Below, piece by piece: positions 22,901 to 33,169 of a stretch of DNA of 64,000 nt; the first letter of the stretch is position 1, and each line of letters opens with the position of its first letter. Origin of the DNA: Salvelinus alpinus (Eukaryota; Chordata; Actinopteri; Salmoniformes; Salmonidae); the NCBI RefSeq assembly GCF_045679555.1, contig NC_092087.1, forward strand, positions 89,329,920 to 89,393,919, given 5' to 3'. The translations under genes and the position numbers were made by a program. The notes beneath the pieces are model-generated. The model did no database searches, was not told where the DNA came from, and was given only the letters and a program-made list of their open reading frames with translations.

Positions 22901-25434
22901 CCACAACAGAATACCAGTGTAGTGGAGGAACGTGTTCCTGCAGCACTATTCGCTCTTGACACCTGGCTGACATCATTTTGTATTCTCTTGTTTTTCTCTC
23001 TTCCTCTCTTTCATTCTTTCTCTACTCCCCCTCTCTATCTACCTTTTATAACAGCCCCTACACCTACACCACCTCGGATAACTGTTACCACCACCAATCC
23101 TCCTATCATGGCCCCAGAGGTGGTGTGTGGGCAGAGCATGATACAGGTGGGTCTAAACAGGGCTAACCTGAGGGCCGCTGGTCTGAACGCTTCCACAGCT
23201 CACCTGGCCGACTCTAGGTGCTCCGCCCACGAGGATCGTAACGGCACGGTGTGGTACCAGGTGGAGCGCAGGGAGGGACGCTGTGGAAACACTCTGGAGG
23301 TGAGAACACGTTACCTCAATGTCTGACTGGAGGTTGTTCAACACTGGAAGAGTTTAGACTATAACTGATCCTTAATGTTAGTAGGTCTGTGTATAAGACC
23401 TTAATGTTAGTAGGTCTGTGTATAAGACCTTAATGTTAGTAGGTCTGTGTATAAGACCTTAATGTTAGTAGGTCTGTGTATAAGACCTTAATGTTAGTAG
23501 GTCTGTGTATAAGACCTTAATGTTAGTAGGTCTGTGTATAAGACCTGAGTATTAATTTAACTGTGAACACTTTTCTTCTATTTCAGACTAACACCACCCA
23601 TGCTGTCTACTCCAACAGCTTATTTGTTTATCCAGTAGATGGGAGGAACGACTCTCTCTCCCGACCCGTGAGCTTTCCTCTCTCCTGTGTCTATCCTCTG
23701 GGGACAGAGAGCAGTCTGAATGTGGCCATCAGACCCTACCTACTGTGAGAAAATACACAGAATGTTTATTAAGTTTATTCTGACAGAACAGTCATTACGA
23801 AATCAAACTGTTTTCGAATAATTCTGTCTTCTGGTTTCCAATTGAAGATATTGTTATACATGAAACACCTACATGAAGATATATAATAAGTGTTTGGAAG
23901 TCTTAAGGGGGGCTCCCGGGTGGAGCAGCGGTCTAAGCAGGGCTAGAGGCGTCACTGCAGACACCCTGTTTCAAATCCAGGCTGTATCACAACCGGCTGT
24001 GATTGGGAGTCCCATAGGGTGGCGCACAATTGTCCCAGCGTCGTCCGTGTTTGGCTGGTGTAGGCCGTCATTGTAAATAAGAATTTGTTCTTAACTGACT
24101 TGCCTAGTTAAATAAAGGTTCAATAATAAAAGATTTGTTCACACGTTTTTTTGTAATAACTTTGATATCTGAAGTTATCAAACTGTCTAATATCTGATGT
24201 CATTTGGCTTCATGTTCACCTCTTGATAGGAATAGTCGTGGAGCTGTTGGAGTCGGTGCCAAGGCCAGAGCCTCCATGTTTCTGTATCGTAACTCAAACT
24301 ACACAGAGTCTTACCCAGCTGGTGAAGTCCTCCTGCCGATTGGTTCCACTCTGCGCGTGGGCGTGTCCGTAGAGGAGTCCGGGATGGAGCGTTTTGTTGT
24401 TGTTCTAAGGGACTGCTATGCCAACCAATCCCCCAACCCTGATAATCTCCCGCGGACCTACATGATTCAGGACAGGTCCATGACTCTATTCATCAGCTGT
24501 TTGCATGTCTATGTGTGTTTGTTTTGTGTGTGAAGTATGGTATGTTTGTTGCTGTGTACGGTCTGTGTAGCCGTGCATGCCTTGAACCCTTTGCTGTTTC
24601 TTGGCTCTTCTCCCAGGTGTCCTACAAATCGTACCCAGGTGACCGTGGAGGAAAGCGGCTCGTCCCTCAGGGCTCGCTTCTCTGCTGCGTTGCAGGTGGA
24701 CTACCGTTACTTCTTCCTGCACTGCAGCCTCAGCCTGTGTGACCAGAGGAGCTCCTCCTGCACTCCAGTGAGTCCTCAACTCCTCCACAGTCTCTCTCTG
24801 ACTCTTTGACTTTTGTGTTTAGTCTCTATGATGCAGTGCTAGGTCTCTCTGACGTAGTGCTTGGTCTCTCTGACGTAGTGGTTGGTCTCTCTGACGTAGT
24901 GCTTGGTCTCTCTGACGTAGTGGTTGGTCTCTCTGACGTAGTGGTTGGTCTCTCTGACGTAGTGCTTGGTCTCTCTGACGTAGTGGTTGGTCTCTCTGAC
25001 GTAGTGCTTGGTCTCTCTGACGTAATGGTTGGTCTCTCTGACTTAGTGGTTGGTCTCTCTGACGTAGTGGTTGGTCTCTTTCTCTCTACAGGTGTGCTCT
25101 GGAAGGAAATCTCGCTCTGTGTCTGATACTGTCCTCCTCAAGCCCATAGCCATCGGGCCAATCAGCTGTGAGTATTTCATTCAAGTTTAGTTCATAAGGT
25201 AATATACCACCTAGGCTTTAGGCAATAAGTAGCTGACTGCTGTCGCCAAGCTGTGTTTTAGCGACCACCTGCTGGGTGCCAGAGAACGGTGGCTATTTCA
25301 CAGATTCAACATGTAGATTCTTTGGGAAATGATCAGGAAAATGATGGTCTGGTCAGAGGAACTGTCGTTCTGGTGTGTTTCCTCTCTAACAGTCAGATTC
25401 TCTTTGGCCCCCAGGGGCCCAGAGCCTGGAGTGA
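19902..25434 (+). CDS. gene A: uromodulin/GP2-like secreted D8C + ZP domain glycoprotein
   Basis: Nine exons join in frame to 507 codons: 19902-19965, 21618-22094, 22368-22454, 23055-23299, 23587-23744, 24230-24475, 24617-24767, 25092-25167 and 25415-25434. Exon 1 encodes a signal peptide ([13 protein letters not shown]). Exon 2 encodes the D8C module of uromodulin, GP2 and liver ZP proteins ([30 protein letters not shown]). Exon 3 is a short Cys-rich link. Exon 4 starts with a Pro/Thr linker. Exons 4-5 form ZP-N and exons 6-7 ZP-C. Exon 8 has the RKSR site (residues 481-484) followed by a hydrophobic patch. The end is WAQSLE. No anchor is seen, so it is probably secreted and polymerising. 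The exon 6 donor AG|GTCCAT is weak but is conserved in gene B. Orthology to a named gene is not settled. Confidence 0.87.
20105..21412. mobile_element. interspersed repeat in intron 1 of gene A, interior expanded
   Basis: Flanks such as 'caaggcgagacacagatgca', 'gtcaaaaccgggaggacta' and 'gatcagggtgtgaca' belong to a dispersed salmonid repeat that I recognise by text, with no coding capacity seen. Its middle has become the 37-bp array listed separately. Confidence 0.5.
20345..21340. repeat. 37-bp minisatellite, about 27 copies (intron 1 of gene A)
   Basis: Unit 'cagggatatatacactggta' + 'cagagagacaggaaaca'. Since 37 is not a multiple of 3 and the unit has no stop in several frames, frames of 362-441 codons open on both strands. 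They are artefacts. Confidence 0.96.
23373..23546. repeat. 29-bp minisatellite in intron 4 of gene A
   Basis: Six copies of 'ttagtaggtctgtgtataag' + 'accttaatg'. Confidence 0.95.
23909..24126 (+). mobile_element. tRNA-derived SINE in intron 5 of gene A
   Basis: Head 'ggtggagcagcggtctaag', body 'gattgggagtcccataggg', tail 'gaatttgttcttaactgac' and 'gttaaataaaggt'. Same family as the SINE at 13.0 kb, with a single tail unit. Confidence 0.88.
24826..25080 (+). repeat. 21-bp minisatellite in intron 7 of gene A
   Basis: About 12 copies of 'ggtctctctgacgtagtgc'-type units of 21 bp. The length is seven codons and the frame stays open (GLSDVVV repeats). Gene B has the same array in the same intron. 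Confidence 0.93.
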
Positions 25435-25887
25435 GCCTTGGGACCCCCAGCATATGACGGATGGCAGGGGGCCAGAGTCTGGAGTGAGCCTTGGGACCCC
25501 CAGCATATGAAGGATGGGTTCCCTCCTGCACTACTCCCCTGATCTCCATCCCAACCTACAGCCCAGTGTAACTTTCAAGGGCACAGAAATACTTTGATTC
25601 TAGTAATGAATTTCTGCACTACAGTGTGATTTCATTGTACTGTGTATGCTGTATACACATAGACTTGCATTGTTGTAGGACTGATCATTTCCTCAAATCA
25701 TTGCAAGTTCCAACCAAACCTGAGTTGCTGTGTGTGTATGTTCAGATTCTAAGTAATGAATTGATGCACTACAGTGTGATTTCATTGTACTGCGTATGTT
25801 GTATACACATAGACTTGCATTGTTTTAGGACTGATCATTTCCCCAAACCTGAGTTGCTGTGTGTGTATGCTGTGATTTGATGATGTC

Positions 25888-25893
25888 AATAAA
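25888..25893 (+). terminator. poly(A) signal of gene A
   Basis: AATAAA in 'gatgatgtcaataaataac', about 450 bp after the stop. The identical context occurs 3' of gene B. Confidence 0.7.
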
Positions 25894-26269
25894 TAACTCT
25901 GTATGATGATGCTCATTGTCTATTGATTGTCTATTTAACAGGTTGTAAACATAGAAATAAACATGTCTATATTTATTGTAAGGCAGGTTAAACACATATT
26001 TACAAAAGGCAGAACAACGGGGGACTAATTGACCATAGAGGATTTTGGGAAAACTGGCTAAACTTTTTAAAGACAAGTGACATTCATGATATGTATTTAG
26101 TTAATGTACTGAACACTTCCTAGGTTGTTTTACCAAAGCAGGAAGACTGATTGGTGTATTGAAATAGTGCTGTTTAAGTTCCGCTGTAGAAGAACACAAT
26201 GAAATACTTCAGAATGACCATGACAGTCTGAGTAGTAGTTTATGATGCTCCTTTCTTATGACTCCATTG

Positions 26270-28455
26270 TTACTGTTGGTTGAGGACCTTCCACCTCTCT
26301 CCATTGTTACTGTTGGTTGAGGACCTTCCACTTCTCTCCATTGTTACTGTTGGTTGAGGACCTTCCACTTCTCTCCATTGTTACTGTTGGTTGAGGACCT
26401 TCCACCTCTCTCCATTGTTACTGTTGGTTGAGGACCTTCCACCTCTCTCCATTGTTACTGTTGGTTGAGGACCTTCCTCCTCTCTCCATTGTTACTGTTG
26501 GTTGAGGACCTTCCACCTCTCTCCATTGTTACTGTTGGTTGAGGACCTTCCACTTCTCTTCATTGTTACTGTTGGTTGAGGACCTTCCACCTCTCTCCAT
26601 TGTTACTGTTGGTTGAGGACCTTCCACCTCTCTCCATTGTTACTGTTGGTTGAGGACCTTCCTCCTCTCTCCATTGTTACTGTTGGTTGAGGACCTTCCA
26701 CTTCTCTCCATTGTTACTGTTGGTTGAGGACCTTCCACCTCTCTCCATTGTTATTGTTGGTTGAGGACCTTCCTCCTCTCTCCATTGTTACTGTTGGTTG
26801 AGGACCTTCCACTTCTCTCCATTGTTACTGTTGGTTGAGGACCTTCCACCTCTCTCCATTGTTACTGTTGGTTGAGGACCTTCCACCTCTCTCCATTGTT
26901 ACTGTTGGTTGAGGACCTTCCACCTCTCTCCATTGTTACTGTTGGTTGAGGACCTTCCATTTCTCTCCATTGTTACTGTTGGTTGAGGACCTTCCACCTC
27001 TCTCCATTGTTACTGTTGGTTGAGGACCTTCCATTTCTCTCCATTGTTACTGTTGGTTGAGGACCTTCCACCTCTCTCCATTGTTACTGTTGGTTGAGGA
27101 CCTTCCACTTCTCTCCATTGTTACTGTTGGTTGAGGACCTTCCTCTTCTCTCCATTGTTACTGTTGGTTGAGGACCTTCCACCTCTCACCATTGTTACTG
27201 TTGGTTGAGGACCGTCCATGTCTCTCCATTGTTACTGTTGGTTGAGGACCTTCCACCTCTCTCCATTGTTACTGTTGGTTGAGGACCTTCCACCTCTCTC
27301 CATTGTTACTGTTGGTTGAGGACCTTCCACTTCTCTCCATTGTTACTGTTGGTTGAGGACCTTCCACCTCTCTTCATTGTAACTGTTGGTTGAGGACCTT
27401 CCACCTCTCTCCATTGTTACTGTTGGTTGAGGACCTTCCACCTCTCTCCATTGTTACTGTTGGTTGAGGACCTTCCACCTCTCTCCATTGTTACTGTTGG
27501 TTGAGGACCTTCCACCTCTCTCCATTGTTACTGTTGGTTGAGGACCTTCCACCTCTCTCCATTGTTACTGTTGGTTGAGGACCTTCCACCTCTCTCCATT
27601 GTTACTGTTGGTTGAGGACCTTCCACCTCTCTCCATTGTTACTGTTGGTTGAGGACCTTCCACCTCTCTCCATTGTTACTGTTGGTTGAGGACCTTCCAC
27701 CTCTCTCCATTGTTACTGTTGGTTGAGGACCTTCCACCTCTCTCCATTGTTACTGTTGGTTGAGGACCGTCCATGTCTCTCCATTGTTACTGTTGGTTGA
27801 GGACCTTCCACCTCTCTCCATTGTTACTGTTGGTTGAGGACCTTCCACCTCTCTCCATTGTTACTGTTGGTTGAGGACCTTCCACTTCTCTCCATTGTTA
27901 CTGTTGGTTGAGGACCTTCCACCTCTCTTCATTGTAACTGTTGGTTGAGGACCTTCCACCTCTCTCCATTGTTACTGTTGGTTGAGGACCTTCCACCTCT
28001 CTCCATTGTTACTGTTGGTTGAGGACCTTCCACCTCTCTCCATTGTTACTGTTGGTTGAGGACCTTCCACCTCTCTCCATTGTTACTGTTGGTTGAGGAC
28101 CTTCCACCTCTCTCCATTGTTACTGTTGGTTGAGGACCTTCCACCTCTCTCCATTGTTACTGTTGGTTGAGGACCTTCCACCTCTCTCCATTGTTACTGT
28201 TGGTTGAGGACCTTCCACCTCTCTCCATTGTTACTGTTGGTTGAGGACCTTCCACCTCTCTCCATTGTTACTGTTGGTTGAGGACCTTCCACCTCTCTCC
28301 ATTGTTATTGTTGGTTGAGGACCTTCCACTTCTCTCCATTGTTACTGTTGGTTGAGGACCTTCCACCTCTCTCCATTGTTACTGTTGGTTGAGGACCTTC
28401 CACTTCTCTTCATTGTTACTGTTGGTTGAGGACCTTCCATTTCTCTCCATTGTTA
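26270..28455. repeat. 37-bp minisatellite 3' of gene A, about 58 copies
   Basis: Unit 'tccattgttactgttggttg' + 'aggaccttccacctctc'. A 555-bp block (15 units) is repeated: the rare variant 'gaccgtccatgtctctcc' occurs at 27211 and 27766 with the same order of neighbouring variants. Related arrays follow genes B and C. Confidence 0.96.
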
Positions 28456-28574
28456 CAGTAAACTCAATGTGGGTGTTGCCTTCAGGCCCCTGTGCTGGGG
28501 CTGGGATTCAATCCAATTCAACACACGACAACATACATGAAAAGATAGCTGCTCTATAACACGCCTTGGACTGA

Positions 28575-28875
28575 ATCCAGGTGTGTGTGTGCGTGCGTGC
28601 GCGCGTGCTTATGGCAGAGTGTGTGTTTGTTTGTGTGTGTCCTATTTCCTAACTCAGTTGTGAATTTATTTAATCTGACCACTAAGATTAACCAGTAGGC
28701 TACATTTTATGAGGTTTTTGAGAATGGACCAGCGGATTGTTTGTACAGCATAAGATAAGAGTTGCTTGCGTAACTGACTAATGACAATTACACACGTTTA
28801 TAGACACTGTGTGTGTGTGAACGTGTGAGAGAAAGGGCGAGAGAGAGCCTGCGTGCCTGTGTGTGTGAGAGAGTG

Positions 28876-28907
<32 letters not shown>

Positions 28908-28926
28908 AGAGTGTGTGTGTGTTTGT
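28575..28926. repeat. GT/GA microsatellites
   Basis: GT-rich runs at 28580-28650 and 28805-28926 with GA-rich runs between. No gene. Confidence 0.85.
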
Positions 28927-29025
28927 GCGTAAATGGATTGTGAGCACAACTCAGAAGATTATCATGGGAAGATATTGAGTTCTCCAATAAAATGTAACTT
29001 GTTATCAGTGACAGCATCTTTCCAG

Positions 29026-31180
29026 GGGGTGTACTGGTACATCAAGCTGCCTCACCCTACAGAGACAGGAGACAGACTAGTGTCCTGTCCAGGGGGTGTA
29101 CTGGTACATCAAGCTGCCTCACACCACAGAAACAGGAGACAGACTATTGTCCTGTCCAGTGGGTGTACTGGTACATCAAGCTGCCTCACGCTACAGAAAC
29201 AGTGTCCTGTCCAGGGGGTGTACTGGTACATCAAGCTGCCTCACCCCACAGAAACAGGAGACAGACTAGTGTCCTGTCCAGTGGGTGTACTGGTACATCA
29301 AGCTGCCTCACCCTACAGAGACAGGAGATAGACTAGTGTCATGTCCAGGGGGTGTACTGATACATCAAGCTGCCTCACCCTACAGAAACAGGAGATAGAC
29401 TAGTGTCCTGTCCAGGGGTCATACTGGTACATCAAGCTGCCTCACCCTACAGAAACAGGAGACAGACTAGTGTCCTGTCCAGAGGGTGTACTGGTACATC
29501 AAGCTGCCTCACCCTACAGAAACAGGAGATAGACTAGTGTCCTGTCCAGGGGTCATACTGGTACATCAAGCTGCCTCACCCTACAGAAACAGGAGACAGA
29601 CTAGTGTCCTGTCCAGAGGGTGTACTGGTACATCAAGCTGCCTCACCCTACAGAGACAGGAGATAGACTAGTGTCCTGTCCAGGGGGTGTACTGATACAT
29701 CAAGCTGCCTCACCCTACAGAAACAGGAGATAGACTAGTGTCCTGTCCAGGGGTCATACTGGTACATCAAGCTGCCTCACCCTACAGAAACAGGAGATAG
29801 ACTAGTGTCCTGTCCAGGGGGTGTACTGTACATCAAGCTGCCTCACCATACAGAAACAGGAGATAGACTAGTGTCCTGTCCAGGGGGTGTACTGTACATC
29901 ATGCTGCCTCACCCTACAGTAACAGGAGATAGACTAGTGTCCTGTCCAGGGGGTGTACTGGTACATCAAGCTGCCTCACCATACAGAAACAGGAGATAGA
30001 CTAGTGTCCTGTCCAGGGGGTGTACTGTACATCAAGCTGCCTCACCATACAGAAACAGGAGATAGACTAGTGTCCTGTCCAGGGGGTGTACTGGTACATC
30101 AAGCTGCCTCACCCTACAGAGACAGGAGATAGACTAGTGTCCTGTCCAGGGGGTGTACTGGTACATCAAGCTGCCTCACCCTACAGAAACAGGAGATAGA
30201 CTAGTGTCCTGTCCAGGGGGTGTACTGATACATCAAGCTGCCTCACCCTACAGAAACAGGAGATAGACTAGTGTCCTGTCCAGAGGGTGTACTGGTACAT
30301 CAAGCTGCCTCACCTTACAGAAACAGGAGATAGACTAGTGTCCTGTCCAGGGGTCATACTGGTACATCAAGCTGCCTCACCCTACAGAAACAGGAGATAG
30401 ACTAGTGTCCTGTCCAGGGGTCATACTGGTACATCAAGCTGCCTCACCCTACAGAAACAGGAGATAGACTAGTGTCCTGTCCAGGGGTCATACTGGTACA
30501 TCAAGCTGCCTCACCCTACAGAGACAGGAGACAGACTAGTGTCCTGTCCAGTGGGTGTACTGGTACATCAAGCTGCCTCACCCTACAGAGACAGGAGATA
30601 GACTAGTGTCCTGTCCAGTGGGTGTACTGGTACATCAAGGTGCCTCACCCTACAGTAACAGGAGATAGACTAGTGTCCTGTCCAGGGGGTGTACTGGTAC
30701 ATCAAGGTGCCTCACCCTACAGAAACAGGAGATAGACTAGTGTCCTGTCCAGAGGGTGTACTGGTACATCAAGCTGCCTCACTACAGTAACAGGAGATAG
30801 ACCAGTGTCCTGTCCAGGGGGTGTGCTGGTACATCAAGCTGCCTCACTACAGTAACAGGAGATAGACTAGTGTCCTGTCCAGGGGGTGTACTGGTACATC
30901 AAGCTGCCTCACCCTACAGAAACAGGAGACAGACTAGTGTCCTGTCCAGTGGGTGTACTGGTACATCAAGGTGCCTCACCCTACAGTAACAGGAGATAGA
31001 CTAGTGTCCTGTCCAGGGGGTGTGCTGGTACATCAAGCTGCCTCACCCTACAGAAACAGGAGATAGACCAGTGTCCTGTCCAGGGGGTGTACTGGTACAT
31101 CAAGCTGCCTCACTACAGTAACAGGAGATAGACCAGTGTCCTGTCCAGGGGGTGTACTGGTACATCAAGCTGCCTCACAC
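29026..31180. repeat. 67-bp minisatellite, about 32 copies
   Basis: Unit 'ccagggggtgtactggtaca' + 'tcaagctgcctcaccctaca' + 'gaaacaggagatagactagt' + 'gtcctgt'. Copies vary by CCAGTGG/CCAGAGG/GGTCAT and by loss of a few bases. Frames such as YWYIKLPHPTETGDRLVSCP are repeat artefacts. Confidence 0.96.
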
Positions 31181-31183
31181 CAC

Positions 31184-31390
31184 TCATTGTTTCTCAATCC
31201 TGGTCCTGGGGACCAAAAGGGGTATACATTGTTGTGTTTACCGTAGCACTCACAACTTCATTCCACTAATCAACATCATCATCATCATTATCAAGCATTC
31301 GATTTCAGTCAGGTGTGTTAGTACAGGGGCGAAACCAAAAACGTGCCTCTCTTTGGATCCCTAAGACCAGGATTGGGAAACACCTGGGCT
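31184..31390. mobile_element. degenerate foldback MITE
   Basis: Opposed ends 'tgtttctcaatcctggtcct' and 'accaggattgggaaacacct'. Same family as 32361-32552. Confidence 0.65.
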
Positions 31391-31437
31391 ACAGAAAGAG
31401 GAAATCAAAATGGGCTTTTTGGTCTTCATTTAAAGTT

Positions 31438-31893
31438 ATGGTTAGGCATAAAGTAAGCAGTGTGGTTAAGGTTAGGGTTAGGGTTAGGCATAAAGTAAGC
31501 AGTGTGGTTAAGGTTAAGGTTAGGGTTAGGGTTAGGGTTAGGGTTAGGGTTAGGGTTAAGTTTAGGGTTAGGGTTAGGGTTAGGGTTAGGCTTTTTGGTC
31601 TTCATTTAAAGTTATGGTTAGGCATAAAGTAAGCAGTGTGGTTAAGGTTAGGCATAAAGTAAGCAGTGTGGTTAAGGTTAGGCATAAAGTAAGCAGTGTG
31701 GTTATGGTTAGGCACAAAGTAAGCAGTGTGGTTAAGGTTAGGCATAAAGTAAGCAGTGTGGTTATGGTTAGGCATAAAGTAAGCAGTGTGGTTAAGGTTA
31801 GGCATAAAGTAAGCAGTGTGGTTATGGTTAGGCATAAAGTAAGCAGTGTGGTTAAGGTTAGGCATAAAGTAAGCAGTGTGGTTAAGGTTAGGT
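31438..31893. repeat. interstitial telomere-type repeats and 30-bp minisatellite
   Basis: Runs of GGTTAG (the TTAGGG motif) at 31466-31490 and 31515-31590 alternate with the 30-bp unit 'gttaggcataaagtaagcag' + 'tgtggttaag', which continues about ten times to 31893. The 30-bp unit itself contains GGTTAGG. Confidence 0.9.
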
Positions 31894-32360
31894 TGAAAAT
31901 CAGATTATAAGAAGAAACATTTTTAAAATAGGCGGGGCTTCTGACTTTACCACTTGCCCACATAATAACGACCGATAGGCTCCTGCCCAATGGGCCCTTC
32001 TGGCTCCGACCAGTATGACCTATTATCATGACTTATTATCAATGACAGACCAACATAACACAATCTCTGAGTGATGAGCTCATTAGTTCAGCTCCATACA
32101 GTAAATAAAGAGGCATTACACTTTCAACTAAAATGTTTGTCAGACATTTTCAGTTTTCAGACTTCCAAAGTTAACTAATGTCAAGATGTAGATTCAGCTG
32201 TATGCCTCAACCCAAAGTGAATGGAAAAGATAAGCACGGAAGAAAACCCTTTGGGTTGAGGCATATGGCAAGATCTGCCCAACCGATGTGGTGGGTTTCA
32301 TCTTGACATTAGTCTACTTTTGAGGTCTGAAAGTCTTTCATTTATGAGTGAAATGTCCCT
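31894..32360. other. intergenic, no gene seen; one inverted repeat
   Basis: The words 'tctgacaga' and 'aatgtcaagatgtagattca' reappear inverted as 'tcatcttgacattagtctac' around 32168-32320, suggesting another old foldback element. Confidence 0.45.
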
Positions 32361-32552
32361 TTAAAGCAGTGTTTCCCAATCCTGGGCCTGGGGACCCAAA
32401 CGGGGACACATTTTTCCAATGTGCTAACATACCTGTTTCAGATCAAATTTGATTGATGGTGATTTGATTAGTTGAATCAAATGTGTTCGGTGCTAGGACG
32501 AAATGTATCCACCCCCCCACCCCCTTTTGGTATTGGGAAACACTGCTTTAAA
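32361..32552. mobile_element. MITE with 20-bp terminal inverted repeats
   Basis: Starts 'ttaaagcagtgtttcccaat' and ends 'ttgggaaacactgctttaa'. About 190 bp, no coding capacity. Confidence 0.85.
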
Positions 32553-33136
32553 CAATACACTTTATTCAGTTGTTCAATGTTTCAGTGTCATCACCATGGG
32601 CACATTGGCACAAGGCTAACTGGCATAGATTATATTTCTAATAGTTCATTAGTAACGATTAATATGTAACTCCGTTAAAAACAATATCCCTTTACTGTAG
32701 TCACATGATGCGCCCCACCACCCCCTCCTCCCCTGAAAAACTAGTGGATATATTCTCTAGCTCAATGGTCAAATCCATCATATGCTGATTGGTAAGTGAG
32801 CGATGTCTTTTTCCATAGTTTCAACTATAGCTTATTCATTCTGCATGAAAATACTTCACATTGTATTATTTGATTTTGACACAATTGAAGTGAAGGGGGA
32901 ATTCAGGAACTCTGGAAGTGGATAATTTGTTATTTGTAAACGCTTCTTCAATTATAAAACTAAAACTTGTTTGTTTCGCTCGTTAGCCTTTATCATGTTT
33001 TGACCCTGATGAAGACTATTAGGCCGAAACACGTTCGTTTTATGATTAAAGAAGCATTTTTCTGTCGGAAGTGCTCCCTTTGGCTATAATTGTACCAAAA
33101 AATAGATATATTATTTTTTTATTCTTTATTTTTCAG
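32553..33136. other. upstream region of gene B
   Basis: AT-rich. 32995-33085 has 'cctgatgaag' and 'ggccgaaacacgttcg', text common in vertebrate dispersed repeats. No TATA box comparable to that of gene A was found. Exon 1 is preceded by a TTATTTTTCAG acceptor, so the 5' UTR exon of gene B may lie elsewhere. Confidence 0.4.
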
Positions 33137-33169
33137 TCGTGTGTCTGATCTGAAGAGAAGCTGAACAGA

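Noticed and set aside
25168-25510. Alternative C-terminus of gene A by reading through exon 8 or using another frame of exon 9
   Set aside because: The spliced ending WAQSLE is conserved in phase and sequence in gene B, whereas the read-through tails differ.
29026-31180. Frames reading YWYIKLPHPTETGD as a receptor-like repeat
   Set aside because: Produced by a 67-bp minisatellite with frame changes and stops; no conserved cysteine pattern.
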